Below, one piece after another: positions 31,331 to 43,450 of a stretch of DNA of 64,000 nucleotides; the stretch's first letter is position 1; the number at the start of each line of letters is the position of its first letter. The notes under the pieces are model-generated. The model saw nothing but the letters and a program-made list of their open reading frames with translations. It did no database searches and was not told the DNA's origin. The position numbers and the translations under genes were made by a program. This DNA is from Mesostigma viride (Eukaryota; Streptophyta; Mesostigmatophyceae; Mesostigmatales; Mesostigmataceae). Location of the stretch: the NCBI GenBank assembly GCA_009746045.1, contig RPFO01000819.1, forward strand, positions 124,001 to 188,000, written 5' to 3'.

Positions 31331-33160
31331 TGAGGTGGCGACTGAGTGATCGCCCTGGCGCCCGAGCTGGTCCAGCATACGCTGTATCAGACCCTGCCCT
31401 GATTGCACCGCTGCCACGAGCGTCTCAATGGTCACCACGGGTTCCGCCGGCACCATGACACCCGTCACACTGGGACCTGCCACGGCATTACGTACGGTAG
31501 GTAAGCACGGTGACTCCCTCCGCGGGAAGGGGCGAGTGTCGCTCCGATGTGGTGGGCCTGCTGGGTCCCTCCGCAGGACGTGACATCGAGGATCCGGCCT
31601 GGGCAGGCCGGGGACGTGGCTCCAAGGAGACCAAGAAGTTAGGCTCCGGTGGAACCTCTTCCGCTCGGGAGCGAGGCTCCAGGGAGACATGGAAGGTAGG
31701 CTCACCTTGGCCCGCATCGGACGGGGTGCCAGCGGGGACCTCAGCAAACGGCCCCTCTCTAGCCGGCCGTTCTGCCCCAGCCACCGCGGACGTCTCCGTC
31801 GTATCCGTTCGCCGTCGCCGACTCTCGCGCTCTCGCTCCAGCTCCACCGCGGACCCCCACGTGCGCTCCCATTGCCGATCCTCTGGTCGACGAGATGGTG
31901 GTGACGCTTGGCGAGCGGGGCGTACCTCGGTCCCGGAGTCCGAGCGGGAACGCGAGCGGGAGGGTGGTGATGGAGAGCGACGACGTGCCGGCCACTCCGG
32001 GGCACGTCGAGGGGCGGTTTGACTGCCCCCACCCCATCCGGTAGCCCTCGGAAGACCCCGCGTCTCACGCCCTTGAGGTCGCCCCCAGCCCGTCGCCCGC
32101 GGTGGCGCCTCATAACGAGGCACAGGACGGTTTCTTGCGCCGCTCCCCTGGGAGCCCCGAGAGGGCGGATCCCGCGGAGGGGAACGAGAGGGAGGGCGTG
32201 GAGGATGGTCGTCGGAACCGGAGTCATACCCCTCACTCCCATCGTCCTGGTCCTCATCATCCATAGCCACGATGCGATCCAGAGCCTGCCGTAACGAATA
32301 CTGCCCTTCACGCAGGCATTTTTCACCCCGTAGCGCCCCCTCTGGCGGAAGATACCGGGGAAAGTGGTATTCCAGCAGCTTCCGCACTACTGGGGGTGGA
32401 AGTAAGAGGAGAAAGAGCCGTGGGAATGCCAGACCCGCTTCCAGCGTGTTCATGCACTCGTGACAGGAGCACTCCCGCTCATGTGTTTCCCAATCGGTCC
32501 CGACCACCACGCCGTTGCGCGCAGCGGTGCGGGTCTCGATCCGGAACCTCGCGTTGCGCCGCACGAACCCTCGAAAAGCCTCCATCTGCACAGGGCCGAC
32601 CCGCGCCATAATGGAATCAGCGCGGAGTTCCGACGGCATCTGATTACGGCGACGACGTCGTCGTTCCAACAGGGCTTCCCCCTCCCGACCATAGTCACGC
32701 AAGAACACCCGGGGATTGAACGTCTCCTCGTTCAGCTCCTTTACCAGCTGCAACGTACGCGTGTCCGGTGCTCCGGTCCTTGACGATGTTTCTTGCCGGC
32801 GCTCGCGAACAGATGAGGGCCCCGTCTGTCCGCCACCATCTCTCGAGCCCCCGGCCCCTGGTGCACCCCTTCGGTCCGCAGGCTCTCCACGAGCTATCTG
32901 CGTCCTCGCCCCCACTTCCGGTTCTGGGACCTCAGGATCGTCGACCGGGTATATCCATGTCGACCAAATCTCCCTCACTGGACTCCCCATCTGCATCCCG
33001 GAATCCTGCGTCTGCAGCCTCCACGGCGCCGACGGGAGTCTGGCCTCTGGGAAGCGCCTCCGCGGCGTCCCCCTGCACAGCCCACACACAAGATGCCAGG
33101 GCGTTAGTCGGCGTGTACCTAATACCTAGCTCACGCACCACCCTCACCCTACACCCTATA
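31326..33160 (-). pseudogene. Gypsy-3 ORF3, N-terminal and middle part
   Basis: Follows pol on the minus strand. Frames: about 33147-32940 (VRELGIRYTPTNALASC), then 33089-31488, then the frame of 31560-31326 that continues into 22301. The second frame holds a basic/acidic region and a Cys cluster (HERECSCHECMNTLE) followed by LFLLLLPPPVVRKLLEYHFPRYLP. This parallels the Cys cluster and VFSYLSTPVGRTCLREVFPWLP of Gypsy-2 ORF3. A long Arg/Ser/Pro-rich middle section follows (RRRSPSPPSRSRSRSDSG). Two frameshifts (near 32940 and 31500) break it, besides the Gypsy-2 insertion. Confidence 0.75.
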
Positions 33161-33174
33161 CCGGATGTGGTCTG

Positions 33175-36100
33175 CTAACGCAACTGGTGCGTCTTCTTGT
33201 ATGCTTCTAGTAAGCGGGCGCGCCCCGCTAACTCGGTAGCGGTGCGCCAGGAGTCCTCAGACTCGTGTTGTGCGAATCGCCATCGCACCCGGTATTGTCG
33301 CTGGACCCCTCGTCCCCGTTTGACGTCCCGGTGACCCACGATCGCGGCCACCTCGTCCTCCTGTTCCCCCGTGTCCGGATTGAACTCCAGTGGGGCTGGG
33401 GGATTGACCCTGCCCTGAATGGTATTCTGGTGATACAACTTGAGCTGGTCACGGTGGAAACGGTTGGACGTGAGGTTCCATGACACTGGAATGTCCACCT
33501 GGAACATGACATCATCGAACTTGGTGAGGACCTTGTAGGGTCCCAGGAACATGGGTCGGAGCTTAGTCTTCAGCTCCTTCTCCACCTTGTGCGAAAATCG
33601 CCCGATCTGCGGGCCCTCAACCAGGACCCAATCGCCCACCTCGATGGACGGCGTCCGGTGATCCCGCTTGCCGGCTGTCCTCTCCAGATACCGCTCTGCC
33701 GCTGCGCGATAGCCCTGAACTGCACTGTTATGCGCCTGGTGCATCCGCTGCAGCAACCGCTCGACCCCCTGCAGGGTATCCAGCTTGACCTGATCCTCTC
33801 CAAGTTCGTGGCTCCCAAGCAAGTCGAGCGGTGTGAGAGGGTGTCGGCCGGAGTTGAGGAAAAAGGGGGTAAACCCATGGGCGGCCTGCCGGGGGGCGTT
33901 GTTCAGGGAAAACTCCACCAAGCCCAGAAGTTCTTCCCAATTACTGCCCACCGTGTCGGTGTAGTGTCGCATGGTCTCTTGCACCGTGCGGTTCAACCGC
34001 TCCACCAGGTGCGACGACGAGCTGTGGTAGGCCGTGCCCAGCGACACCTTGGTGCCCAGTTGCTCGAAAAACTCCTGCCAGAATTTGGCCGTGAAGAGCT
34101 TGTCGCGGTCAGAGATGAACTGCCGGCTGAGCCCGTGAAACCAAAACACGTGCGTCAGGTATATCTTGGCGCACTCCTCCGCTGTGAGGTCGACCGGACA
34201 CGGAGCCAGGTGACACATGCGCGTCAGGCGGTCCACGAACACCAAGACCATGCTGTTGCCGTTCTTCGTCTTCTTAACCGGGCCGATGAAGTCCATCATG
34301 ATAGAATCCCAAGGACCCATAGGATCCGGCAGCGTCTTAGGGACTGCCTGAGAGCCCGTGTTCCTGGACTTCATGATCTGACACGAGGGGCACTGGCGCA
34401 CATACGTCTCGATATACTCCTTCATCCCTGGCCAGTAGAAGTGCTTACGTGCCCGGGGAAGGAGACGGTGACTTCCCTGATGTCCGCCCAAAAGGGAATC
34501 ATGGAGCTCGTGAAGCAAGGCAGCCCTACAAAGCTCAGGAACATACAGCCGCCATTCCTCCGGCTGGGGACTCACGAACAGGCGCCCCTCCTGGAACTTG
34601 CAAGGATAGGCCCCCATCTGCTGGGGATGTGCCCGGATGGCTTCAAGTGCTGCTTCCTCCGTGATCGTGAAACGGCTGATCAGCATCTCCAAGTCCGACG
34701 TGACTGTGAACGCGTCCGCAGCCGGTTCCGCCGCATCCGTACCCGCCTGGTTGACGAATTCTGAGAAGACTGTGGGAGGGCCGAGCGGCTGAAGCTGAAA
34801 AATTCCCTGGGGCGGCACCACATGACTAAGGGGCACGCGCGCATGCGACCCCTCCCCCTCCCCGGGGGTGTCCACGTCCTCGTGGGCACTTGGTTGAACC
34901 GTCTCCTCCGGGAGGGGTGACAAGTCATCCATGGTGGTGTGCCCAAGATGAAACAAGTGGCGGGCCTGGGGAGACCGTGGTTCCACACCGTAGGCGGTCC
35001 CCGGGGCGGCCACTGGGACACAGGTGGTATGCAGCACGTCCATGTCCTCGTAGAACCAATAGTCCGCCCGTCGCGAGAGGGCGTCGGGCACCACATTGTC
35101 CGCGCCCTTGACATATTGGATCTTGAACGGCGCAAACTGTGACAGGTACTCCATCCACCGCGCCTGGCGGGGCGTCAAGTTGGGCTGCACCAGGAGGTGG
35201 GTGAGCGGCCGGTGGTCCGTGTGGATCACCAGGCGATGGGGGTCGAGATCCCCCTGCTCACTGATGGCCACCGAAAACTGGGCCCCCAAGAGATGATGAC
35301 GCCACGTGTGGCAGCTGTAGACTACTGCCAGGAGTTCCTGCTGATGCACTGGATAATTCCGCTCCGCCGGAATCATCGTGCGTGAGATGTACTCGATGGG
35401 CTGAAGGCCCTTGCCTTGGTCCTGCAGGAGAACGACCCCGATGGCCACCTTACTGGCGTCAGTAGCCACGACGAAAGGAAGGGCCGGATCCGGCAGGACA
35501 AGGACTGGCGCTGTGGTGAGGTGGCGCTTAAGCGCCTCGAAAGCCTGTTGGCACTGCTCAGCCCAAAGGAACGGGGGACCCTTCTTGAGAAGAGCGTTGA
35601 TCGGGGCGGCGATGGTGGCAAACCGCGGGATGAACCGTCGGTAGTAAGACGCCAATCCCAGGAAACTGCGCACCCCTTTCACGTCCGTAGGGACAGGCCA
35701 TTGCTGGACGGACTCGATCTTCTCAGGGTCGGTTGCGATGCCGTCCGCGGACAGGGTATGGCCCAGAAACGGCACGCAGCGACCGGCGCGCACCTTGGCC
35801 TTCCGCGCCGACAGGTGCTCATCCTCCATGATCTGCAGCACGGCGTCCACATCCTCCAGGTGCTCCTCGAACGTCTTGGAGTACACCAGGATGTCGTCCA
35901 GATACGCCAGCGCGCACGTGCGCTTGTAGGTCCAGGGCGGGCGCGCCCCCTTCTGCGGGTCCGCCAGGTCCTGGGAGACCTGCGGCAAGTGGGCTGTGCC
36001 CATCACCGGACGGAGGATGTCGTTCATCAGCATCTGAAAGGACGCAGGCGAATTACACAGCCCCATTGCCGCCACCCGAAACTGGTAGTGACCGAAGGGC

Positions 36101-36585
36101 GTAGCGAACGCGGTCTTGTGGCAGTCTTCTGGCGCGATGCGCAGCTGCCAAAACCCGTCCGCACAGTCGATGACGGTGAAACACGTAGCCCCCTGGACAC
36201 GGTTGAAGATGTCGTCGATCCGCGGTAGAGGATACCGGGACTTGACGGTGATGGCGTTCAGCTTCCGGTAATCAGTCACCAGACGCCACTTGCCCCCTGG
36301 CTTGGGAACGAGCAGCACGCCCGCTGAGAAGGGGCTGTTGCTGGGTTCAATGAGCCCAGCGTCGAGCAATGAAATGAGGATCTTCTTGAGCTCCACCAGC
36401 TCGACTGGGCCCATGCGGTACATGGGAGACACGGTAGGCCCGGAACCCTCCTGGAGCTGGACACGATGTAACACCGATCGATTGGGAGGGAACTGGGGGG
36501 TGCGATCCGCGAAGAGAGCAGTGCGCTTCTCCAGGACGGCATTGCATGAACCGCGCCAGCTCGTCCGGTGTGAAGCCAGCACCAA
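33175..36585 (-). CDS. pol: Gypsy-3 RT, RNase H, integrase and chromodomain
   Basis: Long open frame (about 1130 codons; the reading start near 36550 is set by a frameshift from the protease frame). RT: RLVTDYRKLN, CFTVIDCADGFWQL, ALAYLDDILVY (about residue 228). RNase H: VVATDASKVAIGVVL, HTDHRPLTHLL. Integrase zinc domain: LHELHDSLLGGHQG, CPSC. DDE core: DSIMMDFIGP, FISDRDKLF, HLVERLNRTV. The C-terminal 60 residues form a chromodomain (EVAAIVGHRDVKRGRG, QYRVRWR, EDSWRTATEL), which places the element among chromoviruses. Such domains bind methylated histone H3 and direct integration to heterochromatin. Stop at 33175; ORF3 follows in another frame. Confidence 0.9.
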   Translation of the reverse strand: MVLASHRTSWRGSCNAVLEKRTALFADRTPQFPPNRSVLHRVQLQEGSGPTVSPMYRMGPVELVELKKILISLLDAGLIEPSNSPFSAGVLLVPKPGGKWRLVTDYRKLNAITVKSRYPLPRIDDIFNRVQGATCFTVIDCADGFWQLRIAPEDCHKTAFATPFGHYQFRVAAMGLCNSPASFQMLMNDILRPVMGTAHLPQVSQDLADPQKGARPPWTYKRTCALAYLDDILVYSKTFEEHLEDVDAVLQIMEDEHLSARKAKVRAGRCVPFLGHTLSADGIATDPEKIESVQQWPVPTDVKGVRSFLGLASYYRRFIPRFATIAAPINALLKKGPPFLWAEQCQQAFEALKRHLTTAPVLVLPDPALPFVVATDASKVAIGVVLLQDQGKGLQPIEYISRTMIPAERNYPVHQQELLAVVYSCHTWRHHLLGAQFSVAISEQGDLDPHRLVIHTDHRPLTHLLVQPNLTPRQARWMEYLSQFAPFKIQYVKGADNVVPDALSRRADYWFYEDMDVLHTTCVPVAAPGTAYGVEPRSPQARHLFHLGHTTMDDLSPLPEETVQPSAHEDVDTPGEGEGSHARVPLSHVVPPQGIFQLQPLGPPTVFSEFVNQAGTDAAEPAADAFTVTSDLEMLISRFTITEEAALEAIRAHPQQMGAYPCKFQEGRLFVSPQPEEWRLYVPELCRAALLHELHDSLLGGHQGSHRLLPRARKHFYWPGMKEYIETYVRQCPSCQIMKSRNTGSQAVPKTLPDPMGPWDSIMMDFIGPVKKTKNGNSMVLVFVDRLTRMCHLAPCPVDLTAEECAKIYLTHVFWFHGLSRQFISDRDKLFTAKFWQEFFEQLGTKVSLGTAYHSSSSHLVERLNRTVQETMRHYTDTVGSNWEELLGLVEFSLNNAPRQAAHGFTPFFLNSGRHPLTPLDLLGSHELGEDQVKLDTLQGVERLLQRMHQAHNSAVQGYRAAAERYLERTAGKRDHRTPSIEVGDWVLVEGPQIGRFSHKVEKELKTKLRPMFLGPYKVLTKFDDVMFQVDIPVSWNLTSNRFHRDQLKLYHQNTIQGRVNPPAPLEFNPDTGEQEDEVAAIVGHRDVKRGRGVQRQYRVRWRFAQHESEDSWRTATELAGRARLLEAYKKTHQLR

Positions 36586-37369
36586 TCTCGTTAAGCAGGA
36601 CCTGAGTGCTGTCCAGGTCTATCCGGTACATCGCGTACTCCTTGCCCTTCCGGAGCTGGCGCGCCAGCGTCTTGCTACTCATCAGGATCTGGGACGCTGG
36701 TCGAGGCCCGTCCGCCGAGCGCTCGTGTGTAATGTTATGGACCTCAGCGGCCTGTGCCCTGTACTCGCTGTCTGGGCACCAGAATGAACCGTCCGGAAAC
36801 CAAACTACCCGCCGGCGCACACTGATGTCCACATCCTGCTTGTCCAGCCAGTCCACTCCAATGATGATGTCGGCAGCGCCCAACGGCGCAATAGTCGCCA
36901 CCAGGTCCACCGGCGTGCCCTGCAGCACACCCTTGATGTCTGCTAGGCCCGGCGATTGGTGTCGCCGGCCGTCCGAGTAGGTGACATACACTGCCGTGGT
37001 GTGAGGTCGTGGTACCAGACCCAGCCGACGCACCAGGGCCTCGTTGATGAAGGACGTGGAGGCGCCGGTGTCGACCAGGAACTTCACGTCCATGATCGTT
37101 TTCTCCTTCAAATACGGATCAAGGACGGTGGGAGGGACCAGTAACCCTCCACTGAAAAGAAACAAATGTCGCGAACCTCCTTGAGAAGCACGCGCCGCCG
37201 GTTGAGTGGACACGTCTGCGGCCACGTTATTGACGTCTACCTCTACTCTAGTTGACTCCGCGTCTGGGCTACCATCTGATTATTCTACCCTATCCCCTGC
37301 CCCGGGACCTAAGCCCACGGGCAGGGCTACTACTCCCGAGGAGCGGTGGGACGGGAGGCCGCCTCGCCC
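36546..37369 (-). pseudogene. pol: Gypsy-3 protease and gag C-terminal end
   Basis: Minus strand. The retropepsin active-site loop FLVDTGASTSFINEALVRRL lies near 37085-37030 and the second motif IIIGVDWLD near 36855. The region then leads toward RT (FTPDELARFM) and shifts frame near 36545. Upstream, from 37369 to about 37330, the acidic gag tail continues across the Copia-2a insertion and stops at two TAG codons; the protease frame starts beyond that, so gag and protease are in different frames as in Gypsy-2. Confidence 0.82.
37365..37369. repeat. Target-site duplication of Copia-2a, left (CGCCC)
   Basis: Repeated at 50400-50404. The paralogous uninterrupted site at about 640-665 reads GCCGCCTCGTTCGACCGCCC, confirming the junction. 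Confidence 0.92.
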
Positions 37370-37827
37370 AGTTGGATGGAGACTAGGAACGACGAACAAC
37401 TGCTGAAGCTGAGAGCGAATGATGATTGTATTATCAATAATACAATGAGAGAGCAATGGAAGCTGAGGGCTCAGAATGGAACGTCTGGGCAAACTCGGGT
37501 GCTGCGGCACTCCCCAGTGCTACGCCTATATGCCTATGGCGGTGCTACCTGCAGCACCTCACCAGTGGACAACTGTACACTGCAATGCCATGCGACCACG
37601 TCACTAGCATCAACTACACTCGGCCCGTCCAGAACCGGATAACCCGGGTCTGGCGGGTCGAGCTAGAGTCTAGGCACAGTCTGGCACTAACCGCACATCG
37701 GTCCACATGACACCTCAGTACCGTACACCCTGCCGTACTGTACTGAGGTGTCCCGCTCAGCCGCGGTAGGCAATACGCGGCGCGCAGGCCGGAAATCCGT
37801 GTGTCAGCCTAAGCATCTCATCTAACT
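37370..37827 (-). repeat. Copia-2a 3' LTR
   Basis: Plus-strand ends AGTTGGATG and CATCTAACT, near-perfect inverted termini. Near-identical copies lie at 49942-50399 and 51242-51699. Confidence 0.94.
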
Positions 37828-38891
37828 CCCATTATGTTTTCCTTTCAGGTTGAAGGCTAGCGACTTCAAGCCTGACCCTGCCCAGCTAGGAGACTGACTC
37901 CAAGCTGACTGAGGTGCTGAGCAACTGACACCCATACTGCAACATCTGGACTGAAAAAGATGGGCCCCAGAACTCGTGCAATACTTGTGATGGCATCACG
38001 TTTAGCTCAACATGCCCGGGGAGTTCCTCCTCCTCGCGAGCTCACAAGGGAGATAGCTATGCCTGTCTGCCTATCCAGGGAGTGCATCACCAGCCAAGAG
38101 AGCCATTGTAAAAATGCCAAGGTAACCGTTTAAGAGGTTCCATGTTGTTCCATCATCATCGCCCACTCAGAGAAAAAATACCCAGCCAGGCTGGGTCAAC
38201 TGAGCTCAGGTTACCTGCAACCTGAGGAGTGACAGTAGACAGGTTTATTGCACCCTGCACTGTCCATGTTGTACCTGCACAACATGTGAGGACCAGCCAC
38301 CCCTGCCCTGCACAGAGGGGGCTGAAGTCCTAGTGACAGGTGACAGGACTATGACATCCTGGACCTGGCCACGTTGCACCTGCACAACGTGTGGGACCAG
38401 CCACCCCTGCCCTGCACATGGTGGCTGAAGTCCTGGTGACAGGTGACAGGAATATTGCATCCTGCACCTGTGCTGAGCACGTTGTACTAGACAACATGAC
38501 AGCACCCATGCCTTGACTGCCACTGAACAGTGAGGCCAGGTGGCCCAGGAGAGCCACAGTGAACTGGGGTCCTGGGTAACCACCTGTCAAGGGAGCTTTG
38601 ACCCTCCACTTGAATGGGGGCACCTGAGCCACTGAGCTCAAGGCCAATCCACCAAGGCATACACCCTAGTGGAGAAAGAATGTGAGATACATCCCATGCC
38701 CACCTATGAAGGTGGGCATAACGAAATTCCATGGTGTTGAAAAAATCAAAACAGATTTTATTGGGCATAGGGCACGCAGATGTATAAAAACAGACTCCAA
38801 CCAACCCCCCTTGCTGGAAGCCACAACCTACCCCTTGGACCTGCCCAAGGGGTACTGGGTGACCTAGGCGGCCCTGGTGAACAGGACCCTG
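37828..38891 (-). other. Copia-2a 3' noncoding region and polypurine tract
   Basis: No coding content between the pol stop and the LTR. A purine-rich stretch (minus strand CTGAAAGGAAAA) lies at 37828-37848 beside the LTR. A tandem array lies at about 38262-38500. Confidence 0.75.
38262..38500. repeat. About 105-bp tandem repeat, 2+ copies
   Basis: Units share CACAACRTGTG, GACCAGCCACCCCTGCCC and GTGACAGGTGACAGGA. The same array is in Copia-2b at about 52140-52375. Confidence 0.8.
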
Positions 38892-40262
38892 CTAGGCGTC
38901 CCCCCTATGGGGCAGGGTTGCCTGCTTGCCATAGGGGTTCATCAAGTGGTACAACAGCTGGTATTGGTCAGCTGCCTGCTGAGGCACTTTAGTGAGTGCA
39001 TCAGCAGCGTTGTGTTTGTCCTCCACGTGACGGGTGGACTCCCAGTAGGTGGACTCCTGTTTAAGGACCACCCAGTCAAGATCAGTGTGCACAGCATAGG
39101 GGTTAGCAAGGAAACTGAGGACTGACTGACTGTCAGTGAGCAAGTGTGCCACCACCCCAGCATTGCTGCCTGCTTGCATCTGCAACCAAACCAGCACATG
39201 ATTCAAGTACCTGGCATGAAGCACTGCTGACACCACTGCCCTGCACTCAGCAGCATTGCTGCTGACAGCCTTGCGTCTATGCAACCGGCTGTACCATGAA
39301 ATGAGAGACAAGGGTGCATCATCATTCTGCACAAAATACAAGCCTGACTCCCTTGCCTGCAACTTGGTAATCTGCCTGGACTCCATGGAACTATCCATCA
39401 TAGCTTGGATGTGAATGGTTTTGTGGAGATCCAAGGAGTGCAAGATAAGGGGAGGGCCTTCCTGGAGAGTTTTGGTGATGGCTTTGTGACCTACTTGCAT
39501 CAAGACATCATCATCAACTCTGCTAACCACAGCCAGGTGAGGTGCACACGTTGAGCACAACCACCCCAGCTTGCCTCTAATGGTAGGACAGGCTCCAGGT
39601 TTGATTTTTGTTTGCAAAACCTCCAAGCAGCTGTGCATGTAATCATTGGGAGAATAAAGTGCACACACCCACTGGTTTTGATGCTGCTGGAGTTGTAACA
39701 TTGTGCCACAAAATTTTATGGCAGTGGTGCCCAGCTCTACTTGCTTGCCAATCTCAAAATGCTGTGACACTTGTTGAATAAAATCATCTACAGCACGCCT
39801 TGGCCCAGCAATCAGCTGATCATCCCCATGCCACACAAAGGTGAGTATGCCATGAGGGTGTGGGACCACAAAGAAGCAAGGGTCTATGTCATCATATCTA
39901 GCCCCTAGCTTTTCAAACACAGCCTGAGCTGACATCCTGAAAATTCGAGGAGCTGATTGCAGCCCTTCAACACCTATGTTAGCTTTCAGGTACTGCTGAG
40001 GGATGTGTTTTGCCCAAACTCTGGGAGTGGAGACTACATACACCTGACCATGCCACACTTGTTGTGCTATCTCAGGTGAGCCTTTCAAGAAAGCCCTTTT
40101 AATGTCTGTAGCCTTACATACATAGTCATCCCCATCATTGAGATGACCCACAAAGACAGACAGCAAGATTTTTAGGATGTTTGCTGAATGCCTGGCGTGT
40201 ACAACTCTGCCTCTGTCAGATCAGTGGTGCCCTTGAACTCTGTCACACAAGGTCTAGCATGA
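38892..40262 (-). pseudogene. pol: Copia-2a reverse transcriptase and RNase H
   Basis: The main frame is 40166-38892. RT includes ATDIKRAFLKGS (first catalytic Asp), FRMSAQAVFEKLGARY, DPCFFVV and a divergent catalytic box VWHGDDQLIAG, where copia normally has YVDD. RNase H: MMDSSMESRQ, SSNAAECRAVV, HLLTDSQSVL, NAADALTK. The RT N-terminus (RPCVTEF, ELYTPGIQ) is in another frame between 40262 and 40180, so at least two single-base shifts separate it from protease and palm. The same domain is repeated, nearly identical, in Copia-2b. Confidence 0.88.
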
Positions 40263-40986
40263 AAATGACTGACCCATCTGCTGCTGGCTTATGTTTACAC
40301 ACAAACTTCAGGCGCAAGTGCTTGCACCCTGCAGGCTTTTTGTCAATAGGTGTGACAGGTGGAGTATGAGAAGGACTAAGAGGATCTGGCACTACCCATT
40401 CTTCCCTGGCCTTGTTAAAGGCCTCCACCCATTTTAGGAATCCTATGTGTGTGCGACAGTCTTGCTCTATCTGTTCATAAGAAAGAGGAGACATTTTAGC
40501 CACATCATGCTTGCCCAATCCAAATGAGTTGGGATGAAGTTTTTGGTTGTGAACCAAATCTGCCACACAGGGTTCTTGCCCTGGGGCATACTTGGGTGTA
40601 GCAAATTTTACAGAAGCAATGTTGGTGGTAAGAAGTTTTTCAAGAGAAATTTTGAAATGATTCAGATCAACACCACCCAGGTCCTGGATGGATAGTCTAT
40701 CGCTGGAGATGAGGACACCAGGGTAACAGAGAAAAGGATCCCCCAACAAAGCATTCCCTTTATACCCTTCCAATACCTGAAAAGGAGTGGGGATACCGAG
40801 TATGGTCAACATGACCTGACCTAATACCTTGAGGGATGACTGCCCTGAGAAATCAGCCACATGGTGCCAGGGTGAAGGTTCCAAAGGCATATGGGGCACA
40901 GCCAGGGCACTAATAATGCTGACCTGGGCTTGTGTGTCCACTGCAACCATAAAGGGGCTATTGTCCTGCTGCCCAACCTTCCCCAC
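40243..40986 (-). pseudogene. pol: Copia-2a protease-like domain and RT N-terminus
   Basis: FMVAVDTQAQVSIISALAV is a retropepsin-like active-site region with DTQ where DTG is expected. A second motif NALLGDPFLCYPGV follows about 75 residues later. The position is after integrase and before RT. A linker and the beginning of RT (GCKHLRLKFVCKHK) follow before the frame is lost near 40262. Copia-1 shows the same arrangement with DTN, so loss of the Gly is shared between two families and not private damage. Confidence 0.75.
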
Positions 40987-41014
40987 CTTAGCTGATCCTG
41001 CAGCAGTTTGAGCT

Positions 41015-42797
<1,783 letters not shown>

Positions 42798-43135
42798 CAC
42801 TAGGAACTCGGCTTTGAGAATGGGTGAGAAATGGTGAGAAAAAGGGTGAGAAAGGTGAGAAAAAGGGTGAGAAATGGGTGAGAATGGGTGAGAAAGGTGA
42901 GAAAAAAGGGTGAGAATGGGGTGAGAATGGGTGAGAAAACACGTTTCTCACCCGGGTGAGATTGCCCCAAAAAGGTGAAAAAAGGGGGAAAACGTGAGAA
43001 AAATCTCAAAAAACAGGACGTGAGATAAGTGAGAAAAACGGGAGGTGTGAAACGTGAGAAAAGTGAGAAAATCAGGACGTGAGAAAAGTGAGAAAAACAG
43101 GACGTGAGAAAAGTGAGAAAAGTGAGAAAACACAG
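42798..43135. repeat. CACTA left end: TIR and subterminal repeats
   Basis: CACTAGGAACTC at 42798-42809, then more than fifteen GGTGAGAAA/GTGAGAAAA repeats to about 43130. Such arrays bind the element transposase in known CACTA systems. Confidence 0.85.
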
Positions 43136-43306
43136 CGCTGAAAAACACACCCATAATGCAATATGCTGGCAGCAGACACATGCATGCAGTGCCAGTAACA
43201 ACCGCTGTTCAAAACAGCACGAACAATAATGATTTTTTCATTAAATGTTTGAATAATTTTAATGTTTACAGCTGCCAGAACCCGTTGATTCAACTATTCA
43301 ACACTG

Positions 43307-43450
43307 TTATGGCGTTATGTACATCTTCGGCATTCAAATATGCCTTTTCAACACAGTCTGTTATGGCGTTATGACATCTTCGGCATTCAATGCCTGTTCA
43401 ACACAGTCTGTTATGGCGTTATGACATCTTTCGCATTCAATGCCTATCAT
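43307..43450. repeat. 50-bp tandem repeat in CACTA
   Basis: Three units starting TTATGGCGTTATG at 43307, 43361 and 43411, each with CATCTTCGGCATTCAA and TTCAACACAGTCTG. Confidence 0.85.

Noticed and set aside
33589-36228. Long plus-strand ORFs opposite Gypsy-3 pol
   Set aside because: Antisense shadows of a GC-rich real pol frame; no motif of their own.
42834-43130. CRISPR-like array of short repeats
   Set aside because: GGTGAGAAA units are degenerate, unevenly spaced and mirror those at the other end of a CACTA element; the DNA is eukaryotic.
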